A stretch of DNA of 25,371 nucleotides from Paracoccaceae bacterium (GTDB taxonomy: Bacteria; Pseudomonadota; Alphaproteobacteria; Rhodobacterales; Rhodobacteraceae): contig JAKITE010000027.1 in assembly GCA_021648225.1 (NCBI GenBank), positions 1 through 25,371 on the forward strand, given 5' to 3'. Each line of letters opens with the position of its first letter. The first letter of the stretch is position 1. Positions 14,304 through 22,098 of the stretch are shown piece after piece. A program made the position numbers and the translations under genes. The notes below the pieces were generated by a model that saw only the letters and a program-made list of their open reading frames with translations, did no database searches and was not told where the DNA came from.

Positions 14304-15122
14304 ATGGCCAATAAATCCAAGAAAAAAGACGGACCTATCGTTGATACCATCAAAACCGTTGTCTATGCGCTTTTGATTGCCGGTCTGATCCGAACTTTGT
14401 TGTTTCAGCCATTCTGGATTCCGTCTGGTTCAATGAAATCAACCTTGTTGATCGGTGATTTTCTGTTTGTGAACAAATTTGCTTATGGGTATTCCTATGC
14501 CTCTTGCCCGACAATGTTTGGCACCGATTTTTGCGGATTTGCCAAGGGAAAAGAGGACCGCCTGTTTGGCTCGGAACCCGAGCGCGGCGATGTTGTGGTG
14601 TTCAAACATCCGGTTCACGGCGCGGATTTTATCAAACGCGTGGTGGGCCTGCCGGGCGACCGGATACAGATGATGGATTCCGTTCTGCACATCAATGGTG
14701 TCGCGGTTGAGGTTGTGCCCGATGGTGTATTTTCGGAGCTTCGCGAGCTGCAAGGGCCGCAAAGGGGTGTTCCGAATTGCTCCAATAACGCGGCCATGGG
14801 CCAGATATGTGAAAAAGACAGATATACCGAAACCCTGCCCAACGGGGTAAGCTATTCCATTCTGGATATTCGCGAAACCGGCGCGGATAATACCCGCGAA
14901 TTTGTCGTCCCCGAAGGGCATTTTTTCTTTATGGGTGATAACCGTGACAATTCGGTTGATAGCCGGGTTTCGCAAAACCGTGCCGGGCAGCCCGGGGTTG
15001 GCATGGTGCCGCTTGAAAATATTATCGGGCGGGCTGACCGGGTGATATTCTCCTCGGCTGGCAAATCCATTATTGCCTTCTGGACATGGCGCAGCGACCG
15101 GTATTTCAAGGCGATCAATTGA
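14304..15122 (+). CDS. lepB: Signal peptidase I
   Basis: This enzyme cleaves signal peptides from exported proteins at the outer face of the inner membrane. One N-terminal membrane segment (about 15-36) follows a Lys-rich cytoplasmic end. The catalytic Ser43 lies in PSGSMKSTLLIGD, the general-base Lys111 in DFIKRVVGLPGDRI, and the box GHFFFMGDNRDNSVDSR is in the C-terminal half. The length of 272 residues is usual for the single-membrane-segment type. Two Cys pairs (C68/C77 and C159/C169) fall in periplasmic insertions and could form disulfides. No clear ribosome site precedes ATG 14304. The stop overlaps the likely TTG start of rnc. Confidence 0.94.
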   Translation: MANKSKKKDGPIVDTIKTVVYALLIAGLIRTLLFQPFWIPSGSMKSTLLIGDFLFVNKFAYGYSYASCPTMFGTDFCGFAKGKEDRLFGSEPERGDVVVFKHPVHGADFIKRVVGLPGDRIQMMDSVLHINGVAVEVVPDGVFSELRELQGPQRGVPNCSNNAAMGQICEKDRYTETLPNGVSYSILDIRETGADNTREFVVPEGHFFFMGDNRDNSVDSRVSQNRAGQPGVGMVPLENIIGRADRVIFSSAGKSIIAFWTWRSDRYFKAIN

Positions 15123-15799
15123 GCATATCCACATCAGCAACCGAACTGGAGCAGCGCCTAGGCCATAATTTTGCCGATAAAGCGCTGCTAATTCAGGCGC
15201 TTACCCATGCTTCGCTAACAACCACCCAAAAAACCGACAACCAGCGACTGGAGTTTTTAGGCGACCGGATTTTAGGTTTGGTGATTGCCGAGGCGCTTTT
15301 TCTGGAGGATCCGAATGCCAATGAGGGCAAGCTGGCACCGCGCCTGAATGCGCTGGTGCGCAAGGAAACCTGCGCTGAAATCGCAGTGGAATTGCAGGTC
15401 GGGGATGCCTTGCGTATGGGGCGTTCGGAAATGCAATCGGGCGGGCGGCGCAAAATGGCGCTGCTGGGCGACGCGATGGAGGCAATCATTGCCGCGATCT
15501 ATCTGGATGCAGGGTTTGATGCTGCGCGGGCGGCGATTTTGCGGTATTGGGGAAAGCGGATTTCCCAAGCCGATGCCATCAGTTTTGACCCTAAATCGAC
15601 GCTTCAGGAATGGGCGCAGGGGCGGGGGTTGCAACCGCCCGAATATATTGAAATCTCGCGTAAAGGGCCGGACCATAATCCGGTTTTTGTGATCGAGGCG
15701 GGGTTAGCCACCGGTGAACGCGCCCGCGCCGAGGCCAATTCCAAAAAATCTGCTCAGGTGCTGGCCGCCCAAGCGCTTTTGAAAATTCTGGAGAAATAA
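15119..15799 (+). CDS. rnc: Ribonuclease III
   Basis: RNase III cuts double-stranded RNA in rRNA processing and mRNA control. The signature QRLEFLGDRILG carries the metal-binding Glu45 and Asp49, and ALLGDAMEAIIAAIYLDAGF carries the second acidic pair. A double-stranded-RNA-binding domain fills the C-terminal 70 residues (STLQEWAQGRG to SKKSAQVLAAQALL). The first ATG in frame (15086) would overlap lepB by 37 bases and has no ribosome site. A TTG at 15119 overlaps the lepB stop as TTGA, has AAGG 8 bases upstream, and gives 226 residues, the usual length. TTG is therefore preferred, but not proved. Confidence 0.92.
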   Translation: MSISTSATELEQRLGHNFADKALLIQALTHASLTTTQKTDNQRLEFLGDRILGLVIAEALFLEDPNANEGKLAPRLNALVRKETCAEIAVELQVGDALRMGRSEMQSGGRRKMALLGDAMEAIIAAIYLDAGFDAARAAILRYWGKRISQADAISFDPKSTLQEWAQGRGLQPPEYIEISRKGPDHNPVFVIEAGLATGERARAEANSKKSAQVLAAQALLKILEK

Positions 15800-16714
15800 A
15801 TGTCGAATACATCCTGCGGATTTGTCGCCCTGATCGGAGAGCCGAATGCCGGCAAATCCACCCTGTTAAACCAGATGGTTGGCGCCAAGGTTTCGATTGT
15901 AACCCATAAGGTGCAAACCACGCGGTCGCGCATTCGTGGCATCGCGCTGGAGGGCAACAGCCAGCTGGTTTTTGTTGATACGCCGGGTCTTTTCAGGCCG
16001 CGCCGCCGGCTGGACCGCGCCATGGTTGCGGCGGCGTGGAGCGGCGCTGCCGATGCGGATGTGGTGGTGCTGTTGATCGAGGCCCATCGGGGTTTAACCG
16101 AAGGCGCAGCGGCAATAATTGACGGTTTGGATGAGCATATCAAAAGCGGCAAAAAAATTGCTTTAGCGTTAAACAAAATTGATAGGGTAAAGTCGGATAC
16201 GTTGCTGAAACTGTCTGCGGAATTGAATGAACGCTATAATTTTGCCGCGACCTTTATGATTTCGGCTGAAAAAGGCCATGGCGTGGCAGATTTGCGCAAA
16301 TGGCTGGCGGGGGAAATGAAGCCCGGCCCATGGCTTTACCCCGAAGACCAGATTGCGGATGTGCCTTTGCGCATGATTGCCGCTGAAATTACCCGTGAAA
16401 AACTGACATTGCGGTTGCATCAGGAATTGCCTTATCAGCTGACCGTAGAAACGGATAGCTGGGTAGAGCGCAAAGACGGATCGGTGCGGGTTGACCAATA
16501 TATTTATGTGGCGCGTGACGGGCATAAAGGCATAATTCTGGGGCCAAAAGGTGAAACCATCAAGGCAGTTTCCATGGCCGCCCGCAAGGAAATGTCGGAA
16601 TTTTTAGGCCAGACTGTGCATTTGTTTTTGCAGATTAAAGTGCGCCCGAATTGGCTGGAAGAACCGGAACGTTATTCGGAAATGGGGTTGAATTTCCGCG
16701 ACGGTTCCACCTAA
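15800..16714 (+). CDS. era: GTPase Era, 16S rRNA-binding
   Basis: Era is an essential GTPase that binds the 3' end of 16S rRNA and helps mature the 30S subunit. G motifs seen are the P-loop GEPNAGKST (13-21), VQTTR in switch I (38-42), DTPGL (60-64), NKID (125-128) and SAEKG (G5). The C-terminal KH domain has GHKGIILGPKGETIK, where the RNA-binding GxxG loop is expected. The length of 304 residues is standard. The ATG directly follows the rnc stop, and GGAG lies inside the rnc end, so the two are co-translated. The linkage fits their shared role in rRNA maturation. Confidence 0.95.
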   Translation: MSNTSCGFVALIGEPNAGKSTLLNQMVGAKVSIVTHKVQTTRSRIRGIALEGNSQLVFVDTPGLFRPRRRLDRAMVAAAWSGAADADVVVLLIEAHRGLTEGAAAIIDGLDEHIKSGKKIALALNKIDRVKSDTLLKLSAELNERYNFAATFMISAEKGHGVADLRKWLAGEMKPGPWLYPEDQIADVPLRMIAAEITREKLTLRLHQELPYQLTVETDSWVERKDGSVRVDQYIYVARDGHKGIILGPKGETIKAVSMAARKEMSEFLGQTVHLFLQIKVRPNWLEEPERYSEMGLNFRDGST

Positions 16715-16718
16715 GCCT

Positions 16719-17051
16719 ATGGCGAATAAGCTTAAAACCGGATTTTGGGTGGCTGCTTATATCAGGCGATTGCAGCTGCACGAAATTCCGACCTTTGTTA
16801 CCAAACACGGTGATTCCGATGCGGGGGCGGTTTTGGTGAAATCAAACACGCTGGATGGAAACGCCATGCTTTTTCAGCGCAGCTTTGATGTGGATGGCAC
16901 CCGAAACTGGGTGGTTCTGACCAAAGGGCCAGAGCAGATAGTTGATGAAGCCATTCAGCGTCAACTGGGTTTTGACCCCGATATCTGGGTGCTGGAGGTC
17001 GAGGATAAGCAGGGCAGAACCCTGCTCGACGAAGCGGGTTTGAACGGTTAA
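16719..17051 (+). CDS. DUF1491-family protein of unknown function
   Basis: This small protein of 110 residues begins MANKLKTGFWVAAYIRRL and contains FVTKHGDSDAGAVLVKSN, NWVVLTKGPEQIVDEAIQRQ and DPDIWVLEVEDKQGRTLLDE, which I recognise as DUF1491, an alphaproteobacterial family. No signal peptide, membrane segment or known catalytic motif is seen. It sits 4 bases after era and 9 before recO, so it is surely co-expressed with them. The era-DUF1491-recO order is one I recall from Rhodobacterales. The context suggests a link to RNA or DNA metabolism, but nothing in the sequence proves one. Confidence 0.85.
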   Translation: MANKLKTGFWVAAYIRRLQLHEIPTFVTKHGDSDAGAVLVKSNTLDGNAMLFQRSFDVDGTRNWVVLTKGPEQIVDEAIQRQLGFDPDIWVLEVEDKQGRTLLDEAGLNG

Positions 17052-17060
17052 TCTGTCCGG

Positions 17061-17798
17061 ATGGAATGGACAGATGAAGGCATGTTGCTATCGGTGCGAA
17101 AGCACGGCGAAGGCTCTGCTATTATTGAAGTATTAACCAAAAACCATGGCCGCCATGCGGGGGTTGTGCGGGGCGGGGGTGCGCGAAAATCTGCCGCCTT
17201 GCTGCAACCCGGCGCGCAACTGGCACTGCGATGGCGGGCGCGGCTTGCGGAACACCTTGGGTCGTTTAGCGTTGAACCAAAAGCCTCACGGGTGGTAAAA
17301 ATCATGACAGGGCGGGCCGAAATGGCGGCTTTTGCAGCGATTTCGGGGCTGGTTTTGGCCTGCCTGCCCGAACGTGAGCCGCAGGGGCGGATTTACGGGG
17401 TGGTGATGGATTTGATGCATGATTTTTCGATCAACCGCGCTTGGCTGGCAAATTATGTGCGGTTTGAGCTGATGATGCTGGATGAACTGGGCTTTGGGCT
17501 CGATCTGACGGGCTGTGCGGTAACCGGCAAAAATGATAATCTTGCTTATGTTTCCCCCAAAACCGGCAGGGCGGTTAGCAGCGCAGCTGCGGTTGGTTGG
17601 GAGGACAGGTTATTGAAATTACCCGCTTTTTTGGGGGATGAAAAGTTTCAAGCGCCTTCGGATGATCAAATCATGCAGGGGCTGCATCTTTCGGGGTGTT
17701 TTCTGAAATCCGGTATTTTGGCGGCCAACGGCCATAAGGAAATGCCGCTTGCGCGTGAAAGATTTATTGCGGTTCTGGCGGGGCGATCAGGCCAGTAA
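17061..17798 (+). CDS. recO: DNA repair protein RecO
   Basis: RecO works with RecR (and RecF) to load RecA on SSB-coated single-stranded DNA in gap repair. The 245-residue protein has the OB-fold N-terminus (MEWTDEGMLLSVRKHGEGSAIIEVLT and HGRHAGVVRGG) and an alpha-helical C-terminal part containing FELMMLDELGFGLDLTGCAVTG and LAYVSPKTGRAVS. The four-Cys zinc site of some RecO proteins is absent, as is usual in alphaproteobacteria. The last gene of the folK-to-recO cluster, its final 12 bases overlap the 3' end of mcd on the other strand. Confidence 0.92.
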   Translation: MEWTDEGMLLSVRKHGEGSAIIEVLTKNHGRHAGVVRGGGARKSAALLQPGAQLALRWRARLAEHLGSFSVEPKASRVVKIMTGRAEMAAFAAISGLVLACLPEREPQGRIYGVVMDLMHDFSINRAWLANYVRFELMMLDELGFGLDLTGCAVTGKNDNLAYVSPKTGRAVSSAAAVGWEDRLLKLPAFLGDEKFQAPSDDQIMQGLHLSGCFLKSGILAANGHKEMPLARERFIAVLAGRSGQ

Positions 17799-19424
17799 TC
17801 TGCGGGCAATCACGTTGGCCTGAATTTCGGCAGCACCTTCAAAAATATTCAGAATGCGGGCATCGCAAAGCACTCGTGACACCGGATATTCCATCGCAAA
17901 ACCGTTGCCGCCATGGATTTGCACCGCATTGTCAGCACTGGCCCATGCGATGCGGGCTGCCAGCAATTTAGCCATACCTGCCTCCAGATCACAGCGCTTT
18001 TCAGCGTCCTTTTGGCGAGCCGCAAAATAGGTTAGCTGCCGCGCGATGGTGATTTCCACCGCCATCATTGCCAGTTTGCCATAAACCCGCGGAAATTTGA
18101 CCAGTGGTTTGCCAAATTGATGCCGTTCAACCGCGTATTTCAGGCCCAGATCCATGGCAGATTGCGCCACGCCAATGGCCCGGGCAGCGGTTTGAATACG
18201 TGCGGATTCAAAGGTTTGCATTAATTGCTTAAAGCCTTGGCCTTTGACATTTCCCAGCAGATTTTCAGCAGGCAGTTTGAATCCGTCAAAGGCCAGTTCG
18301 TATTCTTTCATGCCGCGATATCCCAGCACCTCGATCTCGCTGCCGGTCATGCCTTTTGCGGGGAACGGGTTTTGGTCGGTGCCGCGCGGTTTTTCACCCA
18401 TCAACATCGACAGGCCTTTGTAATTGGTGGTTTTTGGATCAGTGCGGGCCAGAATAATCATCATATCGGTGCGCGCTGCATGGGTGATCCAGGTTTTATT
18501 GCCTGTGATCACAAAATCATCACCGCTAGCAATCGCGCGGGTTGAAAGGCTGCCTAGGTCTGATCCGGTATTGGGTTCGGTGAACACGGCGGTTGGCAGG
18601 ATTTTTGCGCTGGCAATGCCGGGCAGCCAACGGTGTTTTTGTGCCTCGGAACCGCCACAAAGGATCAATTCGGCGGCAATTTCTGAGCGCGTGCCAAGTG
18701 AGCCAACGCCGATATATCCGCGCGCCAATTCTTCGGTAACTACACACATTGCGGTTTTGGTCATACCGGAACCGCCATATTTTTCGGGGATGGTCAGGCC
18801 AAAAACACCTAGTTCGGCCATTTCATCAATGATCGACATCGGGATCAATTGATCTTTTAGATGCCATTCATGGGCAAAGGGTGCGACTTTATCGTTCGAA
18901 AAACGATGGAACTGGTCGCGGATCATGTCATATTCATCATCAAGGCCGGGGTTGCCAAAACAGCTGGCGCCGGTTTGCTCAATCATCAATTCTACCAGAC
19001 GTTTGCGGGCAGCGTCTGTATTTGCGCTTCGGAGCAGCGGCGATTCAAGCCCGTGCGGCGTGTCTGTCAGGTCTGAAATCCGGATGATTTCGGTTTGCGA
19101 CATGGGAATGCCACCGATGATCTGGTTTAGGTATTCGCCAAACGCAATTTGCAAGATTAACTGATCAAGTTCACTAAATTTACCATATTTTTCAAGAGAT
19201 TGCGCCCATGCAAACATCTGTTGCAGGCTTTCAACATAGGTGGCAAGCCAAGCAAGCCCGTGGGTTTCGAACTGGTGCTGTTCCAGCAAATTTGCCGAAA
19301 TCCTGCCTTCGGAGGATACCTTGGTTTTTACCGAGATTTTGACATTTTGATACAGGGTTTCAACCGCGCTTAACGCTTGGGAGCAAAGCGGCAGGAGGTT
19401 TGGCAATATGGCTTGGCTGGTCAC
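17787..19424 (-). CDS. mcd: (2S)-methylsuccinyl-CoA dehydrogenase
   Basis: This flavoenzyme of the ethylmalonyl-CoA pathway oxidises (2S)-methylsuccinyl-CoA to mesaconyl-CoA. The C-terminal part is a complete acyl-CoA dehydrogenase: AVFTEPNTGSDLGSL, GNKTWITHAARTD, RIQTAARAIGVAQ, RHQFGKPLVKFP and QIHGGNGFAMEYPVSRVLCDARILNIFEG. A roughly 150-residue N-terminal extension (HGLAWLATYVESLQQM, QIAFGEYLNQIIGGIPMSQTEIIR) is the mark of Mcd and sets it apart from ordinary acyl-CoA dehydrogenases. The first codon in the open frame is TTG (19490), but that lies within the promoter proposed at 19473-19500. GTG 19424 gives 545 residues and fits the family start better. It is divergent from the TauE gene, convergent with recO, and shares an upstream element with mcl1. 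Confidence 0.92.
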   Translation of the reverse strand: MTSQAILPNLLPLCSQALSAVETLYQNVKISVKTKVSSEGRISANLLEQHQFETHGLAWLATYVESLQQMFAWAQSLEKYGKFSELDQLILQIAFGEYLNQIIGGIPMSQTEIIRISDLTDTPHGLESPLLRSANTDAARKRLVELMIEQTGASCFGNPGLDDEYDMIRDQFHRFSNDKVAPFAHEWHLKDQLIPMSIIDEMAELGVFGLTIPEKYGGSGMTKTAMCVVTEELARGYIGVGSLGTRSEIAAELILCGGSEAQKHRWLPGIASAKILPTAVFTEPNTGSDLGSLSTRAIASGDDFVITGNKTWITHAARTDMMIILARTDPKTTNYKGLSMLMGEKPRGTDQNPFPAKGMTGSEIEVLGYRGMKEYELAFDGFKLPAENLLGNVKGQGFKQLMQTFESARIQTAARAIGVAQSAMDLGLKYAVERHQFGKPLVKFPRVYGKLAMMAVEITIARQLTYFAARQKDAEKRCDLEAGMAKLLAARIAWASADNAVQIHGGNGFAMEYPVSRVLCDARILNIFEGAAEIQANVIARRLLA

Positions 19425-19453
19425 GTTTCGAACTTTCAGTTTTGCGCCGCAAT

Positions 19454-19471
19454 AAAATGCTGCATCTGCGA
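19454..19471 (-). promoter_or_regulatory. TGC-rich box, copy 2 (upstream of mcd)
   Basis: The minus-strand sequence TCGCAGATGCAGCATTTT starts 2 bases after the proposed -10 of mcd, so it would overlap the transcription start. It is 17/18 identical to the element at 2461-2478 before mcl1 and has the same orientation. The position suits a repressor. TGC-rich operators have been reported for the polyhydroxybutyrate regulator PhaR in related bacteria (from memory), but the binding protein is unknown. Confidence 0.5.
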
Positions 19472-19472
19472 A

Positions 19473-19500
19473 GATATATCGGCAATCCAAGGCGTGTCAA
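19473..19500 (-). promoter_or_regulatory. Candidate sigma-70-type promoter of mcd
   Basis: A perfect minus-strand TTGACA (19500-19495) is followed by a 16-base spacer and TATATC (19478-19473). Transcription would begin near 19466, about 42 bases before GTG 19424. This rules against translation from the upstream TTG at 19490. Confidence 0.5.
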
Positions 19501-19589
19501 TTCGTAGGCGCAACTAAAATACAAAAATCTACAATTTTTCGGAATAAAATTAGCGTTGCGCTATTATTCTAGCGGTGCGAAGAGGTCTA

Positions 19590-20369
19590 ATGGAAGCATT
19601 TGCTGCAATTTCCGCAAGTTATGGCATTTGGGCAATAATTATTGCTTTTTTTGTGATGGCTTTGGCGGGGTTTATCAAAGGCGCGATCGGGTTTGCTTTG
19701 CCGATGATTGTGGTTAGCGGTATTGGCACGGTTATGTCTGCGGAAACCGCGATTGCCGCGATGATTTTGCCGGGATTGGTGACTAATTTTTGGCAATCTA
19801 TCCGCAATGGGCTGGCGGAGGCAGTGGCCAGCCTGAAAAAATTCTGGCGGTTGAATTTGATTTTGCTGGTGACAATTTATTTTTGCGCCAAGCTGGTTGT
19901 GATTGTGCCGGAAGCCTTTTTGTTTCTTACCCTTGGTGGCGGGATTACCTTTTTTGGCACCTTGCAAATTATTGGCTGGCGGCCTCGGGTTAAACAGCGG
20001 TTAAGGCGGGTTTATGAATTAATAACCGCACTTGTCGCTGGTTTTTTTGGCGGGCTTGCCGGGGTTTGGGGGCCACCGATTTTGATGTATTTAATGGCGA
20101 TGGATACGCCTAAGGTGGAGCAAATTCGTGTGCAGGGCATTTCGTTTTTGCTGGGGTCCATGGTGCTGACCATCGCGCATCTTGGTTCCGGCGTGCTGAA
20201 TACGGTTAGCCTGCCGTTTTCAATGGCACTGGTTATTCCCGCGATGGCAGGCATGTTTGTCGGGTTTTATGTGCAAGACCGGATCGACCAGCAGCTGTTT
20301 CGCAAAGCCACGCTTTTTGTGCTGGTTATTGCCGGGCTAAACCTGCTGCGGCGCGGATTTATGGGTTAA
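19590..20369 (+). CDS. TauE/SafE-family (UPF0721) anion permease
   Basis: This 259-residue inner-membrane protein has about eight hydrophobic segments in two similar halves. The family motif shows as ALAGFIKGAIGFALPMIVVSGIGTVMS in the first half and ALVAGFFGGLAGVWGPPILMYLMAMD in the second. Members export sulfite, sulfoacetate or other organosulfur or small anions, but the substrate cannot be read from the sequence. A GTG in frame at 19575 has no ribosome site. ATG 19590 has GAGG 4 bases upstream and is preferred. The gene is divergent from mcd with a shared AT-rich gap (a TACAAT -10-like box at 19530-19535 and a small TAGCG-TTG-CGCTA dyad at 19551-19563). It ends at a strong terminator shared with pckA. 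Confidence 0.88.
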   Translation: MEAFAAISASYGIWAIIIAFFVMALAGFIKGAIGFALPMIVVSGIGTVMSAETAIAAMILPGLVTNFWQSIRNGLAEAVASLKKFWRLNLILLVTIYFCAKLVVIVPEAFLFLTLGGGITFFGTLQIIGWRPRVKQRLRRVYELITALVAGFFGGLAGVWGPPILMYLMAMDTPKVEQIRVQGISFLLGSMVLTIAHLGSGVLNTVSLPFSMALVIPAMAGMFVGFYVQDRIDQQLFRKATLFVLVIAGLNLLRRGFMG

Positions 20370-20397
20370 TTCGGGCGGCGTTAACCGCCCGAATTAA
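20366..20397. terminator. Bidirectional terminator between the TauE gene and pckA
   Basis: Perfect 13-base arms TTAATTCGGGCGG (20366-20378) and CCGCCCGAATTAA (20385-20397) flank a 6-base loop. The GC core with AATTAA ends works on both strands. It fills the gap between the two convergent stops and overlaps the TauE stop codon. Confidence 0.88.
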
Positions 20398-20398
20398 T

Positions 20399-22003
20399 TT
20401 ATGGTTTGATCAATACAGCCAAAACATCGTCTGAAACATGCGGTTCGTATTGTTTGAAATTATCGCTAAACATTTGCACCAGTTTTAACGCTTGTTCGTC
20501 GTATTCCTCGCCGTTTTCCCATGTGCGGCGCGGGTCCAGCAAGACTTTTGCAACGCCTTTTACGGCCTCTGGCACTTCAAAACCGAAATTCGGATCAGTG
20601 CGGAATTCGCGATCATTCAAGCTGCCGCTTAACGCAGCGGTCAACAATGCGCGGGTGGCGCGGATCGGCATTCGAGAACCACCACGGCCTTTGGCACCGC
20701 CTGTCCAGCCGGTATTTACCAGCCAGCAATTCACCCCGTGCTGGTTGATTTTGTCGCGCAGCAATGCGCCATATGCCTCGGGGCGGCGCGGCATGAACGG
20801 CGCGCCAAAACAGGTGGAAAAGGTCGGGATTGGTTCAGTAACACCTTTTTCTGTGCCGGGGATTTTGGCGGTAAAACCGGACAGAAAATGATACATGGCT
20901 TGCGCCGGTGTCAATTTTGCAATCGGCGGCAACACCCCGAAAGCATCACAGGTTAACATGACGATATTTTTAGGTAATCCACCCATGGAGCTTTCGGATG
21001 CGTTGGAAATGTATTCTAGCGGATAGGCACAGCGCATGTTTGGCGTTAGGCTGTCATCGGCAAAATCGAGTTCGCGTGTAATCGGATCATAGACCATATT
21101 TTCAACCACGGTGGCAAACATCGAAGTGGTTGCGTAAATCTCGGGTTCCGCATCGGGTGACAGATTGATGGTTTTGGCGTAACAGCCGCCTTCAAAATTA
21201 AAGGTGCCGTGATCGGACCAGCCATGTTCGTCATCGCCAATCAAAACCCTGTCGGGATCTGCGGAAAGGGTGGTTTTGCCGGTGCCGGAAAGCCCGAAAA
21301 ATACGGCGGTATCGGTGGGATCATCAATGGCGTGATTGGCCGAACAATGCATCGGCATGACATTTTGATCGGGCAGTAGGTAATTCAGAATTGAAAATAC
21401 CGACTTTTTGTTTTCGCCCGCATAAGACGTGCCGCCGATTAGCACCAGTTTCTTTTCAAACGAAATCGCGATCACGGTTTCGGAACGGCAGCCATGACGG
21501 GCCGGGTCCGCTTTGAAGTCGGGGCAGTTAATGACGGTGAATTCGGGCGCAAAATCAAGCAATTCGGTAGTTTTAGGGCGTCGTAACATGTGGCGAATGA
21601 ATAGGATGTGCCATGCCAGCTCGGTGATCACCCGCACATTCAGGCGATATTCGGGATCAGCACCGCCAAACAGGTCTTGCACAAAATAGTCGCCGCCTTT
21701 CATATGTGCCAGCATATCTGCATGCAGGGTTGCAAACGCATCCATTGCCATTGGCGGGTTGTTTTCCCACCAGATTGTGTCTTCAACCGAAGGCTCGCGC
21801 ACCACAAATTTGTCTTTGGGGGAGCGTCCGGTATGCTTGCCGGTTGAAACCAGAAAGGCACCGCCTTTGCCGATTTCGCCCTCAGAGCGGCGCACGGCAT
21901 GCTGCATCAGCGCGGCTTCGGGCAGGTTGTAAAAGATGTTTGAAAGTCCAGAAATGCCAGAATTCTCCAGCTTTTGCGCTGGATTGACTGTGCCAGTTTC
22001 CAT
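20399..22003 (-). CDS. pckA: Phosphoenolpyruvate carboxykinase (ATP)
   Basis: This enzyme converts oxaloacetate and ATP to PEP, CO2 and ADP, the entry step of gluconeogenesis. The 534-residue protein has STGKHTGRSPKDKF (53-66), GGTSYAGENKKSVF (190-203), the kinase-1a P-loop GLSGTGKTTLS (237-247) and the metal-binding IGDDEHGWSD (255-264), followed by the NFEGGCYAK block. The ATP-dependent form is clear from the P-loop context. GGAG lies 8 bases before the ATG. It is divergent from chvI, the usual alphaproteobacterial arrangement, and in Rhizobiales relatives ChvI influences pckA expression. With mcl1 and mcd, which feed C4 units into central metabolism, it supports growth on acetate-like substrates. 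Confidence 0.96.
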   Translation of the reverse strand: METGTVNPAQKLENSGISGLSNIFYNLPEAALMQHAVRRSEGEIGKGGAFLVSTGKHTGRSPKDKFVVREPSVEDTIWWENNPPMAMDAFATLHADMLAHMKGGDYFVQDLFGGADPEYRLNVRVITELAWHILFIRHMLRRPKTTELLDFAPEFTVINCPDFKADPARHGCRSETVIAISFEKKLVLIGGTSYAGENKKSVFSILNYLLPDQNVMPMHCSANHAIDDPTDTAVFFGLSGTGKTTLSADPDRVLIGDDEHGWSDHGTFNFEGGCYAKTINLSPDAEPEIYATTSMFATVVENMVYDPITRELDFADDSLTPNMRCAYPLEYISNASESSMGGLPKNIVMLTCDAFGVLPPIAKLTPAQAMYHFLSGFTAKIPGTEKGVTEPIPTFSTCFGAPFMPRRPEAYGALLRDKINQHGVNCWLVNTGWTGGAKGRGGSRMPIRATRALLTAALSGSLNDREFRTDPNFGFEVPEAVKGVAKVLLDPRRTWENGEEYDEQALKLVQMFSDNFKQYEPHVSDDVLAVLIKP

Positions 22004-22059
22004 TTTTGATACTCCAATTTTGAAGCCACGCGATAGCGCGGGCCTCTGTCCCCAAGAAA

Positions 22060-22098
22060 TTAACGGGCCGGAGGGCTAATTCCGGCATTTTCCGTTAA
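22060..22098. promoter_or_regulatory. Nested dyad in the pckA-chvI gap
   Basis: Outer arms TTAACGG (22060-22066) and CCGTTAA (22092-22098) enclose inner arms CCGGA (22068-22072) and TCCGG (22081-22085). The structure lies 57-95 bases upstream of the pckA ATG, so it may be an operator or fold in the pckA leader. A further pair, CTGTG (22111-22115) and CACAG (22131-22135), lies beside it. This 246-base gap holds no gene I can support. Confidence 0.45.

Noticed and set aside
14439..15140. 233-codon minus-strand frame opposite lepB
   Set aside because: It is antisense to lepB with no recognisable motif or start signal.
19425..19490. N-terminal extension of mcd from TTG 19490
   Set aside because: The codons lie within and just after a good promoter and do not match the family; GTG 19424 is the better start.
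21899..21912. A third TGC-rich box-like stretch (ATGCTGCATC)
   Set aside because: It lies in the pckA coding sequence where the codons for Asp/Met/Gln/His account for it, and it matches the shared element only in part.
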